Of a stretch of DNA of 64,000 nt, positions 15,377 through 24,440 are shown piece by piece. Every line of letters starts with the position of its first letter. Positions within the stretch are counted from its first letter, which is position 1. Both the position numbers and the translations under genes were made by a program. The notes beneath the pieces were generated by a model that saw only the letters and a list, made by a program, of their open reading frames with translations, searched no databases and was not told the origin of the DNA. This stretch comes from JAGNLV01 sp964612145 (GTDB taxonomy: Bacteria; Zixibacteria; MSB-5A5; GN15; FEB-12), in the NCBI GenBank assembly GCA_964612145.1, contig CAZTBP010000003.1, forward strand, positions 1 through 64,000. The letters are read 5' to 3'.

Positions 15377-15463
15377 TATGGGGAAGTTTGAGTTCCCGGA
15401 ATTGCAAAAGGCAGGACCGGGTTGGCGCTGCCTTTGTTGATTTGAGTCGGTCGATTATCAGGA

Positions 15464-15949
15464 TTACTTGTTGGCCCGGTACTCCGCCATGAACTTTTCC
15501 ATCTCCGCATTGGTTCGCTGTGCGAAGGCCCGGATTTTAGCCACGAGTTCCGGATCTTCCGAGGTCCACAGGACAATCTGCCCGGCCTCGCTGTCTACGC
15601 GCTCCATGTGTGCACCGGCCATCAAGAGTTCACCGTACGTGGCACAATGCCGGCACATCGGGGGCATCTCAGTTCCGGTCATCATTTTTTCGCCGGTCTC
15701 TTGCATCTTCTTTTGCATAGCGAGCATCTTGTCTTTCCATTCCGGGTCGACAACGGTCACCGAAAGGGCGCCTTCTTCGATAATATGGTACTTAGTGGAC
15801 ATGTGCTCGATGATCTCCATGTCTTCAGCGATGTGTTTGCAGAAGACACAGTTTTCCATGTCGAACCAGGGTTTTTCATCCGAGGCGGACACGCTGAGGG
15901 CCAGAAGACAGACCAGCACTGCAATGGTGAGAGGAGTGGTTTTGGTCAC
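15464..15949 (-). CDS. Periplasmic CxxC-containing protein of unknown function
   Basis: 161 aa with a signal peptide (MTKTTPLTIAVLVCLLALSV, cut after ...SASD). The mature protein has two Cys pairs, ENCVFCKHIAED and MPPMCRHCATYGEL, placed as for binding a metal or forming disulphides. Between them lies a Met/Lys-rich helix (KDKMLAMQKKMQETGEKMM). No family recognised. A T-rich 100-bp upstream region (in gene orientation) separates it from the next minus-strand gene. Confidence 0.7.
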   Translation of the reverse strand: MTKTTPLTIAVLVCLLALSVSASDEKPWFDMENCVFCKHIAEDMEIIEHMSTKYHIIEEGALSVTVVDPEWKDKMLAMQKKMQETGEKMMTGTEMPPMCRHCATYGELLMAGAHMERVDSEAGQIVLWTSEDPELVAKIRAFAQRTNAEMEKFMAEYRANK

Positions 15950-16066
15950 TTGGATAGCTCCTTTCGTATGTGTTTACGCCAAAAAGAATAGAGTAAATAG
16001 ATCGAAAATGCAAGTAATTACGGGTCACATTTCGGAAGGGTCATCGAAGTGACCGGGGCGGGTAAA

Positions 16067-16609
16067 CTACATTTGATTGCGCCAGTTGTGTTTGTCGACA
16101 GTGCGAATGTCTTCGGCAGGGCCAAGAAATTCCAGGTAGCGCAGCAGGACCGGCAGCTCGTCGTCGTTGGGATCACCGTGAAACGGTTTTACGAGGACAG
16201 CGTTTTCGGGGTTGCGCCGGACAACATCGGGGGTATCGTCGACAACGATGATATTGGCGGGGGTGAACTGAGTTTTGTGCAGGTTGGAGAGGTCCTTCAC
16301 ATAGTACTGGCGCCGTTCCTCGGTGTCGAAATGAAGCGTGCACTTTTCTCGGGCGTAGATAAATGATAGTGCGTAGGGATTCGGGAAGACGAATTTGATA
16401 ATTTCGGTGGCGTAGGCGATGGTGGCGGTAGTCCAGATGGCTACGGTGAACAGTTGGGTGCATTGGTCGGCGAATTCATTTGCTCCGGGTCGGAGGAGGA
16501 CGCCGTAGGGGCCGATTTGAAATTCGTACTGCCGGCCTTTGACGGCGTTTTGGGAGTGAACCAGGGTTTCATCAATATCGAGGATGAGGAGTTTATCGAA
16601 GCGTGGCAT
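16067..16609 (-). CDS. NIF/FCP1-like HAD phosphatase
   Basis: 180 aa from the ATG at 16609, chosen because MPRFDKLLILDIDETLVHS begins the fold; the frame is open to 16693 but that part overlaps the neighbouring gene's end. All HAD motifs are present: DIDET (nucleophile), WTTAT (motif II), the motif-III region (YYVKDLS) and VVDDTPDV (motif IV). Proteins of this class dephosphorylate Ser residues (FCP1/Scp in eukaryotes); the bacterial substrate is unknown. It lies 19 bp downstream of the YCF48-like gene on the same strand, probably co-transcribed. Confidence 0.82.
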   Translation of the reverse strand: MPRFDKLLILDIDETLVHSQNAVKGRQYEFQIGPYGVLLRPGANEFADQCTQLFTVAIWTTATIAYATEIIKFVFPNPYALSFIYAREKCTLHFDTEERRQYYVKDLSNLHKTQFTPANIIVVDDTPDVVRRNPENAVLVKPFHGDPNDDELPVLLRYLEFLGPAEDIRTVDKHNWRNQM

Positions 16610-16628
16610 GGCGTGGGGGCGGAATTTT

Positions 16629-17564
16629 TTAGCGAATCTGTTTATAGGCGATAGCGCCGTTGGTCCCCACGGCCCAGACTTTGCCGCCGGCATAGGCCAT
16701 GTCGTGGACGGACATGGAACGGGGCAGCAGTTCTTTGCTCCAGGTGGCGCCGCGATCGGTGGTCATCAGCATGACCGAATTGGCGCCTCCGGTAAAAGCG
16801 GTATTTTCGTCGAGTATTACGGCGGCCAGGAGCATGGCTTTGGGATCCTGCTTGTGCTCTTGCCATGTTTCGCCGCCGTCGGTTGACACCACGATGAATC
16901 CACCCGGTCCGACGACCAGAATGGTGTTGCCATAGGCCGTTATGTCGCGACCGAGGGAGACCTCAGCGATCCTGATGTGATCAAAGGAGGCTCCTTTATC
17001 GTGGGAGCGGATAATCTGTCCGAAGGCGGGGAACAGGACGCCGTTTTGTTCCGAGTAGAACAGTTCGGAAAAGCCCATGCCCATTTGCGGCAGTTCTTCC
17101 CAGGTTTTGCCGCCGTCGGTGGTGTGCATGGCCAGGCCGCGATAGGGGTTGTCGTCGCTTTTGTCCATGCCGATTATCATGCCGGTGCTGTTATCGAAGA
17201 ATTCGACACTGATAAGCGTTCGTGAGGAGTCAACGGGAAGTACCTGTTCCCAGTTTTCGCCGCCGTCGGTGGTGCGATACGCAAGGCCGGCCTGACCGCA
17301 GACGACACCGATTTTGCTATTGACGAAGTCGATGGATTGGAGGTTAGCATCGAAGCTGACGCGGCGCATCTGCCAGTTCTGGCCACCGTCGGAGCTGTAC
17401 GCCATTTCACCGTCGTTGGTGCAGAGAAAAGCGGTGTCGGTGGTCAGGAAGTCGATACCGGTGATGGTGGCGGTGGTTGGTAAATCGACTGTGTTCCAGC
17501 CCTGGGCTATTGCGCCCGAGCCAAAGAAGATTGATATGAAGGTGGTTATGAGATATTTCTTCAT
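16629..17564 (-). CDS. Secreted YCF48-like / BNR-repeat beta-propeller protein
   Basis: 311 aa with signal peptide (MKKYLITTFISIFFGSGAIA). At least five Asp-box repeats of the S/T-x-D-x-G-x-x-W type (SSDGGQNW, TTDGGENW, TTDGGKTW, STDGGETW, TTDRGATW) are spaced about 40-50 residues apart, giving a beta-propeller like YCF48/photosystem-assembly or sialidase-type proteins. No enzyme active site is apparent. It is divergent from ftsE, with 150 bp between. Confidence 0.85.
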   Translation of the reverse strand: MKKYLITTFISIFFGSGAIAQGWNTVDLPTTATITGIDFLTTDTAFLCTNDGEMAYSSDGGQNWQMRRVSFDANLQSIDFVNSKIGVVCGQAGLAYRTTDGGENWEQVLPVDSSRTLISVEFFDNSTGMIIGMDKSDDNPYRGLAMHTTDGGKTWEELPQMGMGFSELFYSEQNGVLFPAFGQIIRSHDKGASFDHIRIAEVSLGRDITAYGNTILVVGPGGFIVVSTDGGETWQEHKQDPKAMLLAAVILDENTAFTGGANSVMLMTTDRGATWSKELLPRSMSVHDMAYAGGKVWAVGTNGAIAYKQIR

Positions 17565-17575
17565 GGCAGTTTTAA

Positions 17576-17604
17576 TTGAACTCCAGTGTTTTCCTTTGTA
17601 CTAT
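17576..17604 (+). promoter_or_regulatory. Candidate promoter of the ftsEX operon
   Basis: TTGAAC (17576-17581), 17-base spacer, TACTAT (17599-17604); 4/6 matches in each box. It sits in the divergent intergenic region, about 110 bp upstream of the ftsE start. Confidence 0.4.
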
Positions 17605-17714
17605 CGACAGCGGAATAAGTTTACCGTAGTCCGCTGCCGGGCAAGCGGAAATCAGGCCATAGTATACGTAACCGGTCGGTCGGGGTCAATGGTCGATCGG
17701 TAGGGAAATTTGTT

Positions 17715-18380
17715 GTGTCCGATCGAGTTATCGTACAATTGAGTAATGTTGATGTCAGCTATCGGCGTGGGGGTGAGATTTTTCGCAACCTGAACCTGAC
17801 GCTGGAGGCGGGGCAGACGGCGGTGATTACGGGCGGGCCGGGATCGGGGAAATCTTCTTTGGCGGAATTGCTTGTCGGCATTAAGTTTGCCGAAAGTGGT
17901 GCGGTAGAGCTGTTCGACGAAATATTGCGGCCGGGGCGCAAACGGGTGCTCAATCGGATTCGGCGGAAGATTGGCGGGGTAGGCGGGATTTTCGGCCTGG
18001 TGCCCTCGTACACGGTAGCTGAAAATATCACTTTTCCGCTGATTATCGGCGGGGTTCGCAAACGGAGGCGCAAGGAGCGGCTGCTGAAGATGCTTACCGA
18101 GTTTTCGCTGCTGAAGAAGGCGGGTGACTATCCCCATACCTTGACGCGGGTCGAGCATACGCTGGTCCAACTGGCGCGGGCGTCGATCGATGACCAGCCG
18201 CTGCTTCTGATCGATGAGCCTATGGCGGGATTGGATCAGGTGACTGCCCAGCGGGTGTTTGAGTATCTGGTGAAGGCGTCGTTGTCGGGTCGGACAATGA
18301 TCCTGCTCGTGTCGGACCGTCCGCCGGGAGAAATCCCGGGCAGTCGGTATTACGAGATCAGGCGAGGGTCGCTCAAGTGA
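17715..18380 (+). CDS. ftsE: Cell-division ATP-binding protein FtsE-like
   Basis: 221 aa, GTG start. The ABC ATPase has Walker A GGPGSGKSS near residues 37-45 and Walker B LLLIDEP near 162-168 with the D-loop AGLD. The signature motif is altered: the expected LSGGQ-type stretch reads TRVEHTLVQLARA. It partners FtsX, whose gene overlaps by 4 bases, and the M23-like gene after that, so it is called FtsE by context and by FtsE-like sequence (VDVSYRRGGEIFRNLNLTLE). The FtsEX complex couples ATP hydrolysis to wall hydrolase activation at the septum. Confidence 0.82.
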   Translation: MSDRVIVQLSNVDVSYRRGGEIFRNLNLTLEAGQTAVITGGPGSGKSSLAELLVGIKFAESGAVELFDEILRPGRKRVLNRIRRKIGGVGGIFGLVPSYTVAENITFPLIIGGVRKRRRKERLLKMLTEFSLLKKAGDYPHTLTRVEHTLVQLARASIDDQPLLLIDEPMAGLDQVTAQRVFEYLVKASLSGRTMILLVSDRPPGEIPGSRYYEIRRGSLK

Positions 18381-19234
18381 TCAGGTTAGGGCATATCCTG
18401 CGGGAGTTCGGGCGGAATTTGTACCGGTCGCCGTGGACGGCGCTTGGCTCGGTGCTTTCGCTGACCCTGTTGTTTATGCTGTTTGACTTGTACTGGATCA
18501 GTGCCAATACCTTCGACCGCGTATATGATCGTCTGCTGTCTGATCTGCAGATGGAGGTATTCGTGGCCGAAGATGTCGAGGAGATTCAGATTCCGGAGTT
18601 GCGGGCAACCGTAGCGGCTGTCGAGGGTGTGTCGAAAACGACGTATATTTCCAAGGAGCAGGCTCGGGAGTTGATGCTGGCCTCGATGGGCACGGATCTT
18701 CTGGCCGGGTACGATACGCTCAATCCGCTTCCGAGGTCGCTCATTCTCGATTTTGATGTGGATTATCTCACTGTCGATCATATGGCGGAGATCGAGCAGC
18801 AGCTCGGCTCGATGCCGGCAATTAGCGAGGTGTACTACAGCAAAGGCTGGCTGGCCAAGACGGAAAACACGCGCGGGATAATTCTTCAGTTCGGGATGGC
18901 GCTGGGGATATTGATCATAGTGACGGCGTTGATAAGTTCGGTGAACAATATTCGTTTGATGTCGCGGATTCGGGCGGAGGGGCTGGCGCAGATGCGTCTG
19001 CTGGGAGCGAGCCGGATGTTTCTATTCGCGCCGATGTTACTGGAGGGACTGGTTGTCGGTGGTTTGTCGGCGGTGATCGGCTGGGTCGGGCTTTTGTATG
19101 CGCGCAGCCAGATTAGTTTTACGCAGCTTGAGTTGGTCTTTCCGACAACGGTGGAAATTGTTGCATTTTGCGTTGGTACCGGGCTGCTGGGAATAATCAG
19201 TGGATATTTAGGTGTGCGTAATTTGCTGAAATAG
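18377..19234 (+). CDS. ftsX: Cell-division permease FtsX
   Basis: 285 aa, GTG start overlapping ftsE by 4 bases. Topology is typical: an N-terminal membrane helix (WTALGSVLSLTLLFMLFDLY), a periplasmic loop of about 120 residues (FVAEDVEEIQIPELRATVAA ... SEVYYSKGW), then three membrane segments (FGMALGILIIVTALISSVNN; FLFAPMLLEGLVVGGLSAVI; VEIVAFCVGTGLLGIISGYL). The MSRIRAEGLAQMRLLGAS stretch is the conserved FtsX cytoplasmic motif. Confidence 0.9.
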   Translation: MIRLGHILREFGRNLYRSPWTALGSVLSLTLLFMLFDLYWISANTFDRVYDRLLSDLQMEVFVAEDVEEIQIPELRATVAAVEGVSKTTYISKEQARELMLASMGTDLLAGYDTLNPLPRSLILDFDVDYLTVDHMAEIEQQLGSMPAISEVYYSKGWLAKTENTRGIILQFGMALGILIIVTALISSVNNIRLMSRIRAEGLAQMRLLGASRMFLFAPMLLEGLVVGGLSAVIGWVGLLYARSQISFTQLELVFPTTVEIVAFCVGTGLLGIISGYLGVRNLLK

Positions 19235-19237
19235 AAC

Positions 19238-20398
19238 ATGAGACTACTATTCATTACAGGGCTGCTGCTGCTGTCGGCAGCGGCGATACTCGCCGATGAC
19301 AAGGACCGGATTCTGGACCAGCGGTCGGAGTTGGAGAAGATTCGCGAGCAGGTCAAGCGCAGTGAGGCGCGGCTGGATTCTCTCAAGCAGGCGGAGATAA
19401 AGACACAGGGCCAGGTATCGCAGTACGATGAAAAGATCACGGCCAATCGGAAGATTATCGGTCGGCTGAACAGTACTCTGGGCGGACTCCAAGACCAGAT
19501 CGCCTCTGCGGAGCAGCTTCTGGAGGCGAGTAGAGAGAGCCTGTCGCGGGCCCAGCGGAGGTATCTCGGGGACATCCGGCATTTTTATATGCGTGGGACA
19601 CAGCGTACGGCCCGGCCGTTGTACGAGTCGCCGCAGGCTTCGATGGAGTCCAATCGGCAGATTGTGTATCTTGCGGCGCTGGCGGACTTTCAGTCTGAAA
19701 ATGTGGCCGAAGCCGGGCAGTACCTGAGCCAGACCCTGGACAAGCTGGATGAGTTGACCGGTGAGCGGAAGAAGGTCCAGTCACTGAAGAAAGATAAAGA
19801 GGTGGCGACGGCTCTGGAGTTAAGCCAGAAGGAGAAGCGGGAGAAGGCGCTGGAGAAGATTCGGCGGACCAAGCTGGCCGAGGGCGACCGGATGCTGACG
19901 CTCAAGCAGGCGGCGGAGGAGATGGAGCGGGTTATCGCCCGACTGGAAACCGAACGTCAGAAAAGTCTGGCCGAACGAGGTGAATCGAGCGGGCCGTCGG
20001 TATTTGCGACGCTCAAGGGGAGCCTTCCGGCGCCGCTTCTGGGCGAGATTGTGGTGCCGTTTGGACCGGCGACTGACCCGATTACGCGGCTCAAGTCGTT
20101 TTCCCCGGGGTTGACGATCAAAGCGCGTCCCGGTTCAGCGGTCAAGGCGGTCGGGGCGGGCGAGATTGCGTATGTCGGCAATTTGCGCGGCTATGGACAA
20201 TTTGTTATCATTAATCACGACGACCAATACTACACGACGTATGCCGGTCTTCAGGAGTTGAATGTTGTCACGGGTGACTTCGTGTCGTCGTCGACGGTAC
20301 TCGGTCCGCTTGACGAGGATGGCCGGCTCAAGTTTGAACTTCGGAAAGGGCGCGAGCCGCTCGATCCGGTGACATGGATACGCATTGATTCCTTTTGA
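19238..20398 (+). CDS. EnvC-like murein hydrolase activator (degenerate M23/LytM)
   Basis: 386 aa. A signal peptide (MRLLFITGLLLLSAAAILAD) is followed by long coiled coils (residues 20-115 and 155-245) and a C-terminal LytM/M23 domain (about 265-386). The metal ligands are missing: TYAGLQ stands where active enzymes have YxHL, and LKFELR where they have HLHFE. This matches EnvC-type activators, which switch on amidases rather than cut peptidoglycan. The gene begins 3 bp after ftsX, as FtsEX works through EnvC. Confidence 0.85.
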   Translation: MRLLFITGLLLLSAAAILADDKDRILDQRSELEKIREQVKRSEARLDSLKQAEIKTQGQVSQYDEKITANRKIIGRLNSTLGGLQDQIASAEQLLEASRESLSRAQRRYLGDIRHFYMRGTQRTARPLYESPQASMESNRQIVYLAALADFQSENVAEAGQYLSQTLDKLDELTGERKKVQSLKKDKEVATALELSQKEKREKALEKIRRTKLAEGDRMLTLKQAAEEMERVIARLETERQKSLAERGESSGPSVFATLKGSLPAPLLGEIVVPFGPATDPITRLKSFSPGLTIKARPGSAVKAVGAGEIAYVGNLRGYGQFVIINHDDQYYTTYAGLQELNVVTGDFVSSSTVLGPLDEDGRLKFELRKGREPLDPVTWIRIDSF

Positions 20399-21509
20399 TA
20401 TAAGTCGATTTCAACCCCGTGCCTGGTCGGTGCTGGCGCGCTCGTTTGCCTCAGATCGTGTGGCGGGGACCTATCTTTTGTGCGGCCCGAACGGTTGTGG
20501 CCGGTGGGCGCTGGCGGTTTCATTTGCGGCGCTGCTGAATTGTGATGAGCCGGTAGAGGGCGGTGATGATCCGCTGGTGAAATTGCCGTGCGGAGAATGC
20601 CGGAACTGCCGGGTGATTTTTGGGCTGAATCACGAGGGGCTGTATTTCGCGGTACCGATGCCGCCGTTGAAAAAGCCGGACGACGCCATACTTCTGACCA
20701 ACGAAGTGCTCGCGCTCAAGCGAGAGGAGCCGTTTGCGCTGCTTTCCTCAGCGGCGAATCTGACAATTCCGATCGATGTGGGTCGCCGGATCAAGCGGGA
20801 TGTCGCGAGTCGGGCGCCGGAGGGGACGTGCCGGGCGATCATCTTCTATCAGATGGAGCGGATGCGGCCGGAGGCGGCCGATGCGCTGCTGAAACTGATC
20901 GAGGAGCCGCCGCCGCGCGCGGTTATTCTGTTGATCGCGGAAAAGGCGGAGAGGCTGCTTTCGACCATCCAGTCGCGGTCTCAGAAGATCACGCTGCATT
21001 CATCGGCATCCGATGTTGTTGCGGACTACCTGCAGGAGAATTATGAGGTATCCGACGAGCGGGCCACCCTGCTGGCGCGGATTGCCGAAGGCGTCACCGG
21101 GCGCGCGGTGGATATGGCCGAAGGGGATGGGGCCGAGGACGGGGACCGTCGGGAGGTTGGTTTCGCGTTATTTGATTCGCTGTTTACTGAAAAGGGGCCG
21201 GATACGGTAGCGAAGATCATGAATGCGGTCGGGGATCGGAATCGGGGTGAGGCGGAGCATTTGCTGAATTTGTGGCAGTCGCTGGTGCGTGATTGCACGC
21301 ATATTGCGATGACGGGTGATGCCGAGGGTGTGGTCAATGTCGACTACTTGTCGAAGTTGCAAACCCTGTCGACCTATTTCAGTGATCCCAATGTGGCGGT
21401 TAACACGACCGAGGATATCAAGATTGCTCTTGCCCATTTTCGGCTCAACGTGCATATTCATGGCGCACTTGCGTCGCTGGTTCTCAAGGTAAAGGAGGAC
21501 CTCCTGTAG
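20385..21509 (+). CDS. holB: DNA polymerase III delta' subunit-like (HolB)
   Basis: 374 aa, TTG start inside the end of the previous gene (14-base overlap). AAA+ clamp-loader fold: a modified P-loop GPNGCGRWALA lacking the GKS/T, typical of delta', a zinc site CGECRNC, the MRPEAADALLKLIEEPPPRA block and the sensor-1-like IQSRSQKI segment. It helps load the beta clamp. An extra stretch between the zinc site and the ATPase core (PMPPLKKPDDAILLTNEVLA) makes it slightly longer than usual. Confidence 0.88.
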   Translation: MIPFDISRFQPRAWSVLARSFASDRVAGTYLLCGPNGCGRWALAVSFAALLNCDEPVEGGDDPLVKLPCGECRNCRVIFGLNHEGLYFAVPMPPLKKPDDAILLTNEVLALKREEPFALLSSAANLTIPIDVGRRIKRDVASRAPEGTCRAIIFYQMERMRPEAADALLKLIEEPPPRAVILLIAEKAERLLSTIQSRSQKITLHSSASDVVADYLQENYEVSDERATLLARIAEGVTGRAVDMAEGDGAEDGDRREVGFALFDSLFTEKGPDTVAKIMNAVGDRNRGEAEHLLNLWQSLVRDCTHIAMTGDAEGVVNVDYLSKLQTLSTYFSDPNVAVNTTEDIKIALAHFRLNVHIHGALASLVLKVKEDLL

Positions 21510-21557
21510 CGACGTTTGAAATGTTGTTGATCCCCCGAGAATCGAGGGACTTTATAT

Positions 21558-22463
21558 ATGGCCGGATTATTTCTTGTAGAATTCAAAGGCTCCCGTAAGG
21601 AGTTCTTTTTTAATAGGTACCATCACGCGCTCAATGTGAATGACTATGTGATAGTCGAGGTGGAGCGTGGTGAGGATCTCGGCTTCATTATCAAGAAAGT
21701 CGAGAAGAAAATTGAATTTGAGGACGGGACACCCCGCTCAATTCTGCGGCCGGCGAGTGGCGAGGATGCCAAACGCTGGGAGTATCTTCGCGACCAGGAA
21801 GAAGGGTACAAGTTCGAGGTGATCGAGATGATCGCGCGTCACGGGCTGCCGATGAAAGTGGTTGATGTCGAGTGCCAGTATGACGGAAACAAGATGACCG
21901 TGTTTTTTACAGCGGATCATCGGGTTGATTTCCGTGAGCTGGTCAAGGACTTAGCCGGGCGGTACCGTACCCGTATTGAGTTACGGCAGATCGGTGTGCG
22001 CGACGAGGCCCGTCGGATCGGCGGTTACGGGATTTGCGGGCGGGAGCAGTGCTGTACGTCGTTTATTCGCAATTTTGAACCGATTTCAACGCAGCATGCC
22101 CGCGAACAGGACCTTCCGCTGAACCCGTCGAAGATTTCCGGCAACTGCGGGCGGCTTTTGTGCTGTCTGCGTTATGAGGCGGATATGTACAGCCAGGCGA
22201 AAGGGAAGTTCCCGGAACCGGGGACACGGGTTCGTACGGTTCACGGCGAGGGCATAGTCGAGCGGATTGACGTGTTCAATGAAGAAGCGCTGGTTCGTGA
22301 TGCTGAGCGGGTGCTTTTTCGAGCCGGTCTGAACGACATTGTCGGGCACGACCCAAAGAAGGATGACCGTCGCGGCAAGCCGGTTTCACCGGCTAAGGAG
22401 CTGGACAGTTCCGGGACCGATGCCGAAGAGCTCAAGCGACTGGATGAAGACGAAGGCAAGTAA
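21558..22463 (+). CDS. PSP1 domain / RicT-like protein
   Basis: 301 aa. The PSP1 C-terminal domain is clear (FFTADHRVDFRELVKDLAGR, TRIELRQIGVRDEARRIGG). The cysteine pattern of RicT follows: CGREQCC and NCGRLLCCLRYE. RicT/YaaT proteins work with RicA/RicF in RNA processing complexes and can carry Fe-S clusters, which the four-plus cysteines here would support. It sits 48 bp after holB and 33 bp before metG, the typical holB-ricT-metG order. The charged tail after residue 260 is low-complexity. Confidence 0.88.
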   Translation: MAGLFLVEFKGSRKEFFFNRYHHALNVNDYVIVEVERGEDLGFIIKKVEKKIEFEDGTPRSILRPASGEDAKRWEYLRDQEEGYKFEVIEMIARHGLPMKVVDVECQYDGNKMTVFFTADHRVDFRELVKDLAGRYRTRIELRQIGVRDEARRIGGYGICGREQCCTSFIRNFEPISTQHAREQDLPLNPSKISGNCGRLLCCLRYEADMYSQAKGKFPEPGTRVRTVHGEGIVERIDVFNEEALVRDAERVLFRAGLNDIVGHDPKKDDRRGKPVSPAKELDSSGTDAEELKRLDEDEGK

Positions 22464-22496
22464 TCGAGGCAACGGCCCGAGACCGGGAGAATAACT

Positions 22497-24440
22497 GTGC
22501 CGAAACCGTTTTATATCACAACTCCGATATACTATGTCAATGACAAGCCGCATATCGGGCATGCCTATACGACTATCGCTGCCGACCTGATCACGAAGTA
22601 TCATCGGCTAGCGGGGCGCGACTCGTTCTTCCTGACGGGGACCGATGAGCACGGCACGAAGGTGGCCGACGCGGCCGAGGCCAAAGGAGTTTCGCCGCAG
22701 GAGTTCTGCGACCGGACGGTCAAGACGTTCACGCATGCCTGGGAGAACCTGTCGATAGATTACGACTACTTTCTGCGGACGACCTCGGAGCGCCATAACG
22801 AAGCGGTGCGGAAGATCCTGGATGCGATGCGGTCGGCTAAGACCGATGACGGCGAGGACGTGATATACAGCGATTATTATGAGGGACTGTATTGCACCGG
22901 CTGTGAAAAGTTCATTACGGAAAAGGAGCTGGTCGACGGGTTGTGCCCGGATCATCGCCGGGAACCGGAACGGTTGAAAGAAAAGAACTACTTTTTCCGG
23001 CTGTCGGCGTTCCTGCCGAAGATAAAGGAGAAGATTGAATCAGGTGAACTGACAATTCTGCCGGATGAGCGCCGCCGTGAGGTGCTCGGGCTGATCGCTC
23101 AGGACCTGGGTGATTTTTCGCTTTCGCGCGAACGGGTGAAGTGGGGGATCCCGCTATCGTTTGATGAGTCCCAGGTGGCCTATGTGTGGGTCGATGCTCT
23201 CTCCAACTATATTTCGGCGATTGGTTATGCCGATGATCCGGAGACGTTTGACAAGTGGTGGAATCAGGCTTATGTAGTGCACCTGATGGCAAAAGATATC
23301 CTCAAGTTCCATTGCCTGTACTGGCCGGCAATGCTGATGGCCGCAGGCGTGAAACTTCCGGAGACAATGTTCCTGCATGGGTTTTTTACGGTTGACGGGC
23401 AGAAGATGTCCAAGAGCTTAGGGAACATGATCGATCCGAATGATATGGTTGAGCAGTTTGGGGCCGACGGTACCCGGTATTTGCTGCTGACGCAGTATCC
23501 GTTTGGGGTCGACGGTGATATTCAGGCCAATCGGTTTATCAGTCAGTACAACTCCGATCTTGCCAATGACCTGGGGAACCTTGTGTCGCGGGTGGTCAAG
23601 ATGATACAACGCGATTTTGACGGCACCTTACCGTCGCCGCATAAAGAACTTGATGGTTTGCAGGAGCTTCTGGAGCAGGCCGAGCTGGTGCCGGGGAAAG
23701 CGTATGAACACATTAACCACTTCCGGGTCGGCCAGGCGATTGCCGAGGCGATGAACCTGGTGCGGGCGGCAAATAAGTTCTTTAATGACGCGGCGCCGTG
23801 GAAGATGGCCAAGGCGGGCAAATTCGATGAGATGGGCGGGGTGCTTTACGCCTGTTGTGAGGTGATTCGGATTGTGTCGATCTGTTTGTACCCGGTCATG
23901 CCGGATAAGATGAAAGAGGTACGCGGCATTTTCGGGCTGAAGGACGATACCCTGTCGCTGGATGAGGCGCGAACGTTCTTTTTGCTGGAGCCGGGGATTG
24001 TGCTGTCGTTCGAGGAGTCGGTTTTCCCACGGTTAAAGCCGAAGAAGGATGAAGAAGGACGACCGAAGGAAGCGGGGGGCAAGGTCAAGGCGACGACTGA
24101 GGCGAAGTCCGAGGATGGTCTGCTTGATATATCGGAGTTTGCAAAAGTTCAGCTGCGGGTTGCTGAAGTGATTGCGGCTGAGAGGGTCGAGGGGGCCGAC
24201 AAGCTGTTGAGGCTTCAGATAGATCTCGGAAGTGAAAAGCGTCAGATTGTAGCCGGAATCGCCGAGCATTATGATCCGGAGAAACTTCCGGGGATGAAGA
24301 TTGTTGTCGTGGCTAATCTCAAGCCGGCGAAGATCCGTGGGATTGAATCCAATGGGATGCTTTTGGCTGCCAAGACGGGTAAGAAGCTGACGCTGGTCAG
24401 TCCGCATGAGGATATTCCGGCCGGTGCGTCGATCAGCTGA
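22497..24440 (+). CDS. metG: Methionyl-tRNA synthetase
   Basis: 647 aa, GTG start. Class I signature HIGH at residues 19-22 and KMSKS at 303-307. The zinc-binding insert carries CTGCEKFITE and GLCPDHR. The anticodon-binding helical domain is followed by an acidic/basic linker and a C-terminal tRNA-binding (EMAP-like) domain (ISEFAKVQLRVAEVIAAERV, ADKLLRLQIDLG). It charges tRNA-Met. It overlaps tatD by one base (TGATG). Confidence 0.98.
   Translation: MPKPFYITTPIYYVNDKPHIGHAYTTIAADLITKYHRLAGRDSFFLTGTDEHGTKVADAAEAKGVSPQEFCDRTVKTFTHAWENLSIDYDYFLRTTSERHNEAVRKILDAMRSAKTDDGEDVIYSDYYEGLYCTGCEKFITEKELVDGLCPDHRREPERLKEKNYFFRLSAFLPKIKEKIESGELTILPDERRREVLGLIAQDLGDFSLSRERVKWGIPLSFDESQVAYVWVDALSNYISAIGYADDPETFDKWWNQAYVVHLMAKDILKFHCLYWPAMLMAAGVKLPETMFLHGFFTVDGQKMSKSLGNMIDPNDMVEQFGADGTRYLLLTQYPFGVDGDIQANRFISQYNSDLANDLGNLVSRVVKMIQRDFDGTLPSPHKELDGLQELLEQAELVPGKAYEHINHFRVGQAIAEAMNLVRAANKFFNDAAPWKMAKAGKFDEMGGVLYACCEVIRIVSICLYPVMPDKMKEVRGIFGLKDDTLSLDEARTFFLLEPGIVLSFEESVFPRLKPKKDEEGRPKEAGGKVKATTEAKSEDGLLDISEFAKVQLRVAEVIAAERVEGADKLLRLQIDLGSEKRQIVAGIAEHYDPEKLPGMKIVVVANLKPAKIRGIESNGMLLAAKTGKKLTLVSPHEDIPAGASIS

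Noticed and set aside
19238..20398. Active M23 peptidase
   Set aside because: The zinc-binding His residues are missing (TYAGLQ, LKFELR), so an activator role is preferred.
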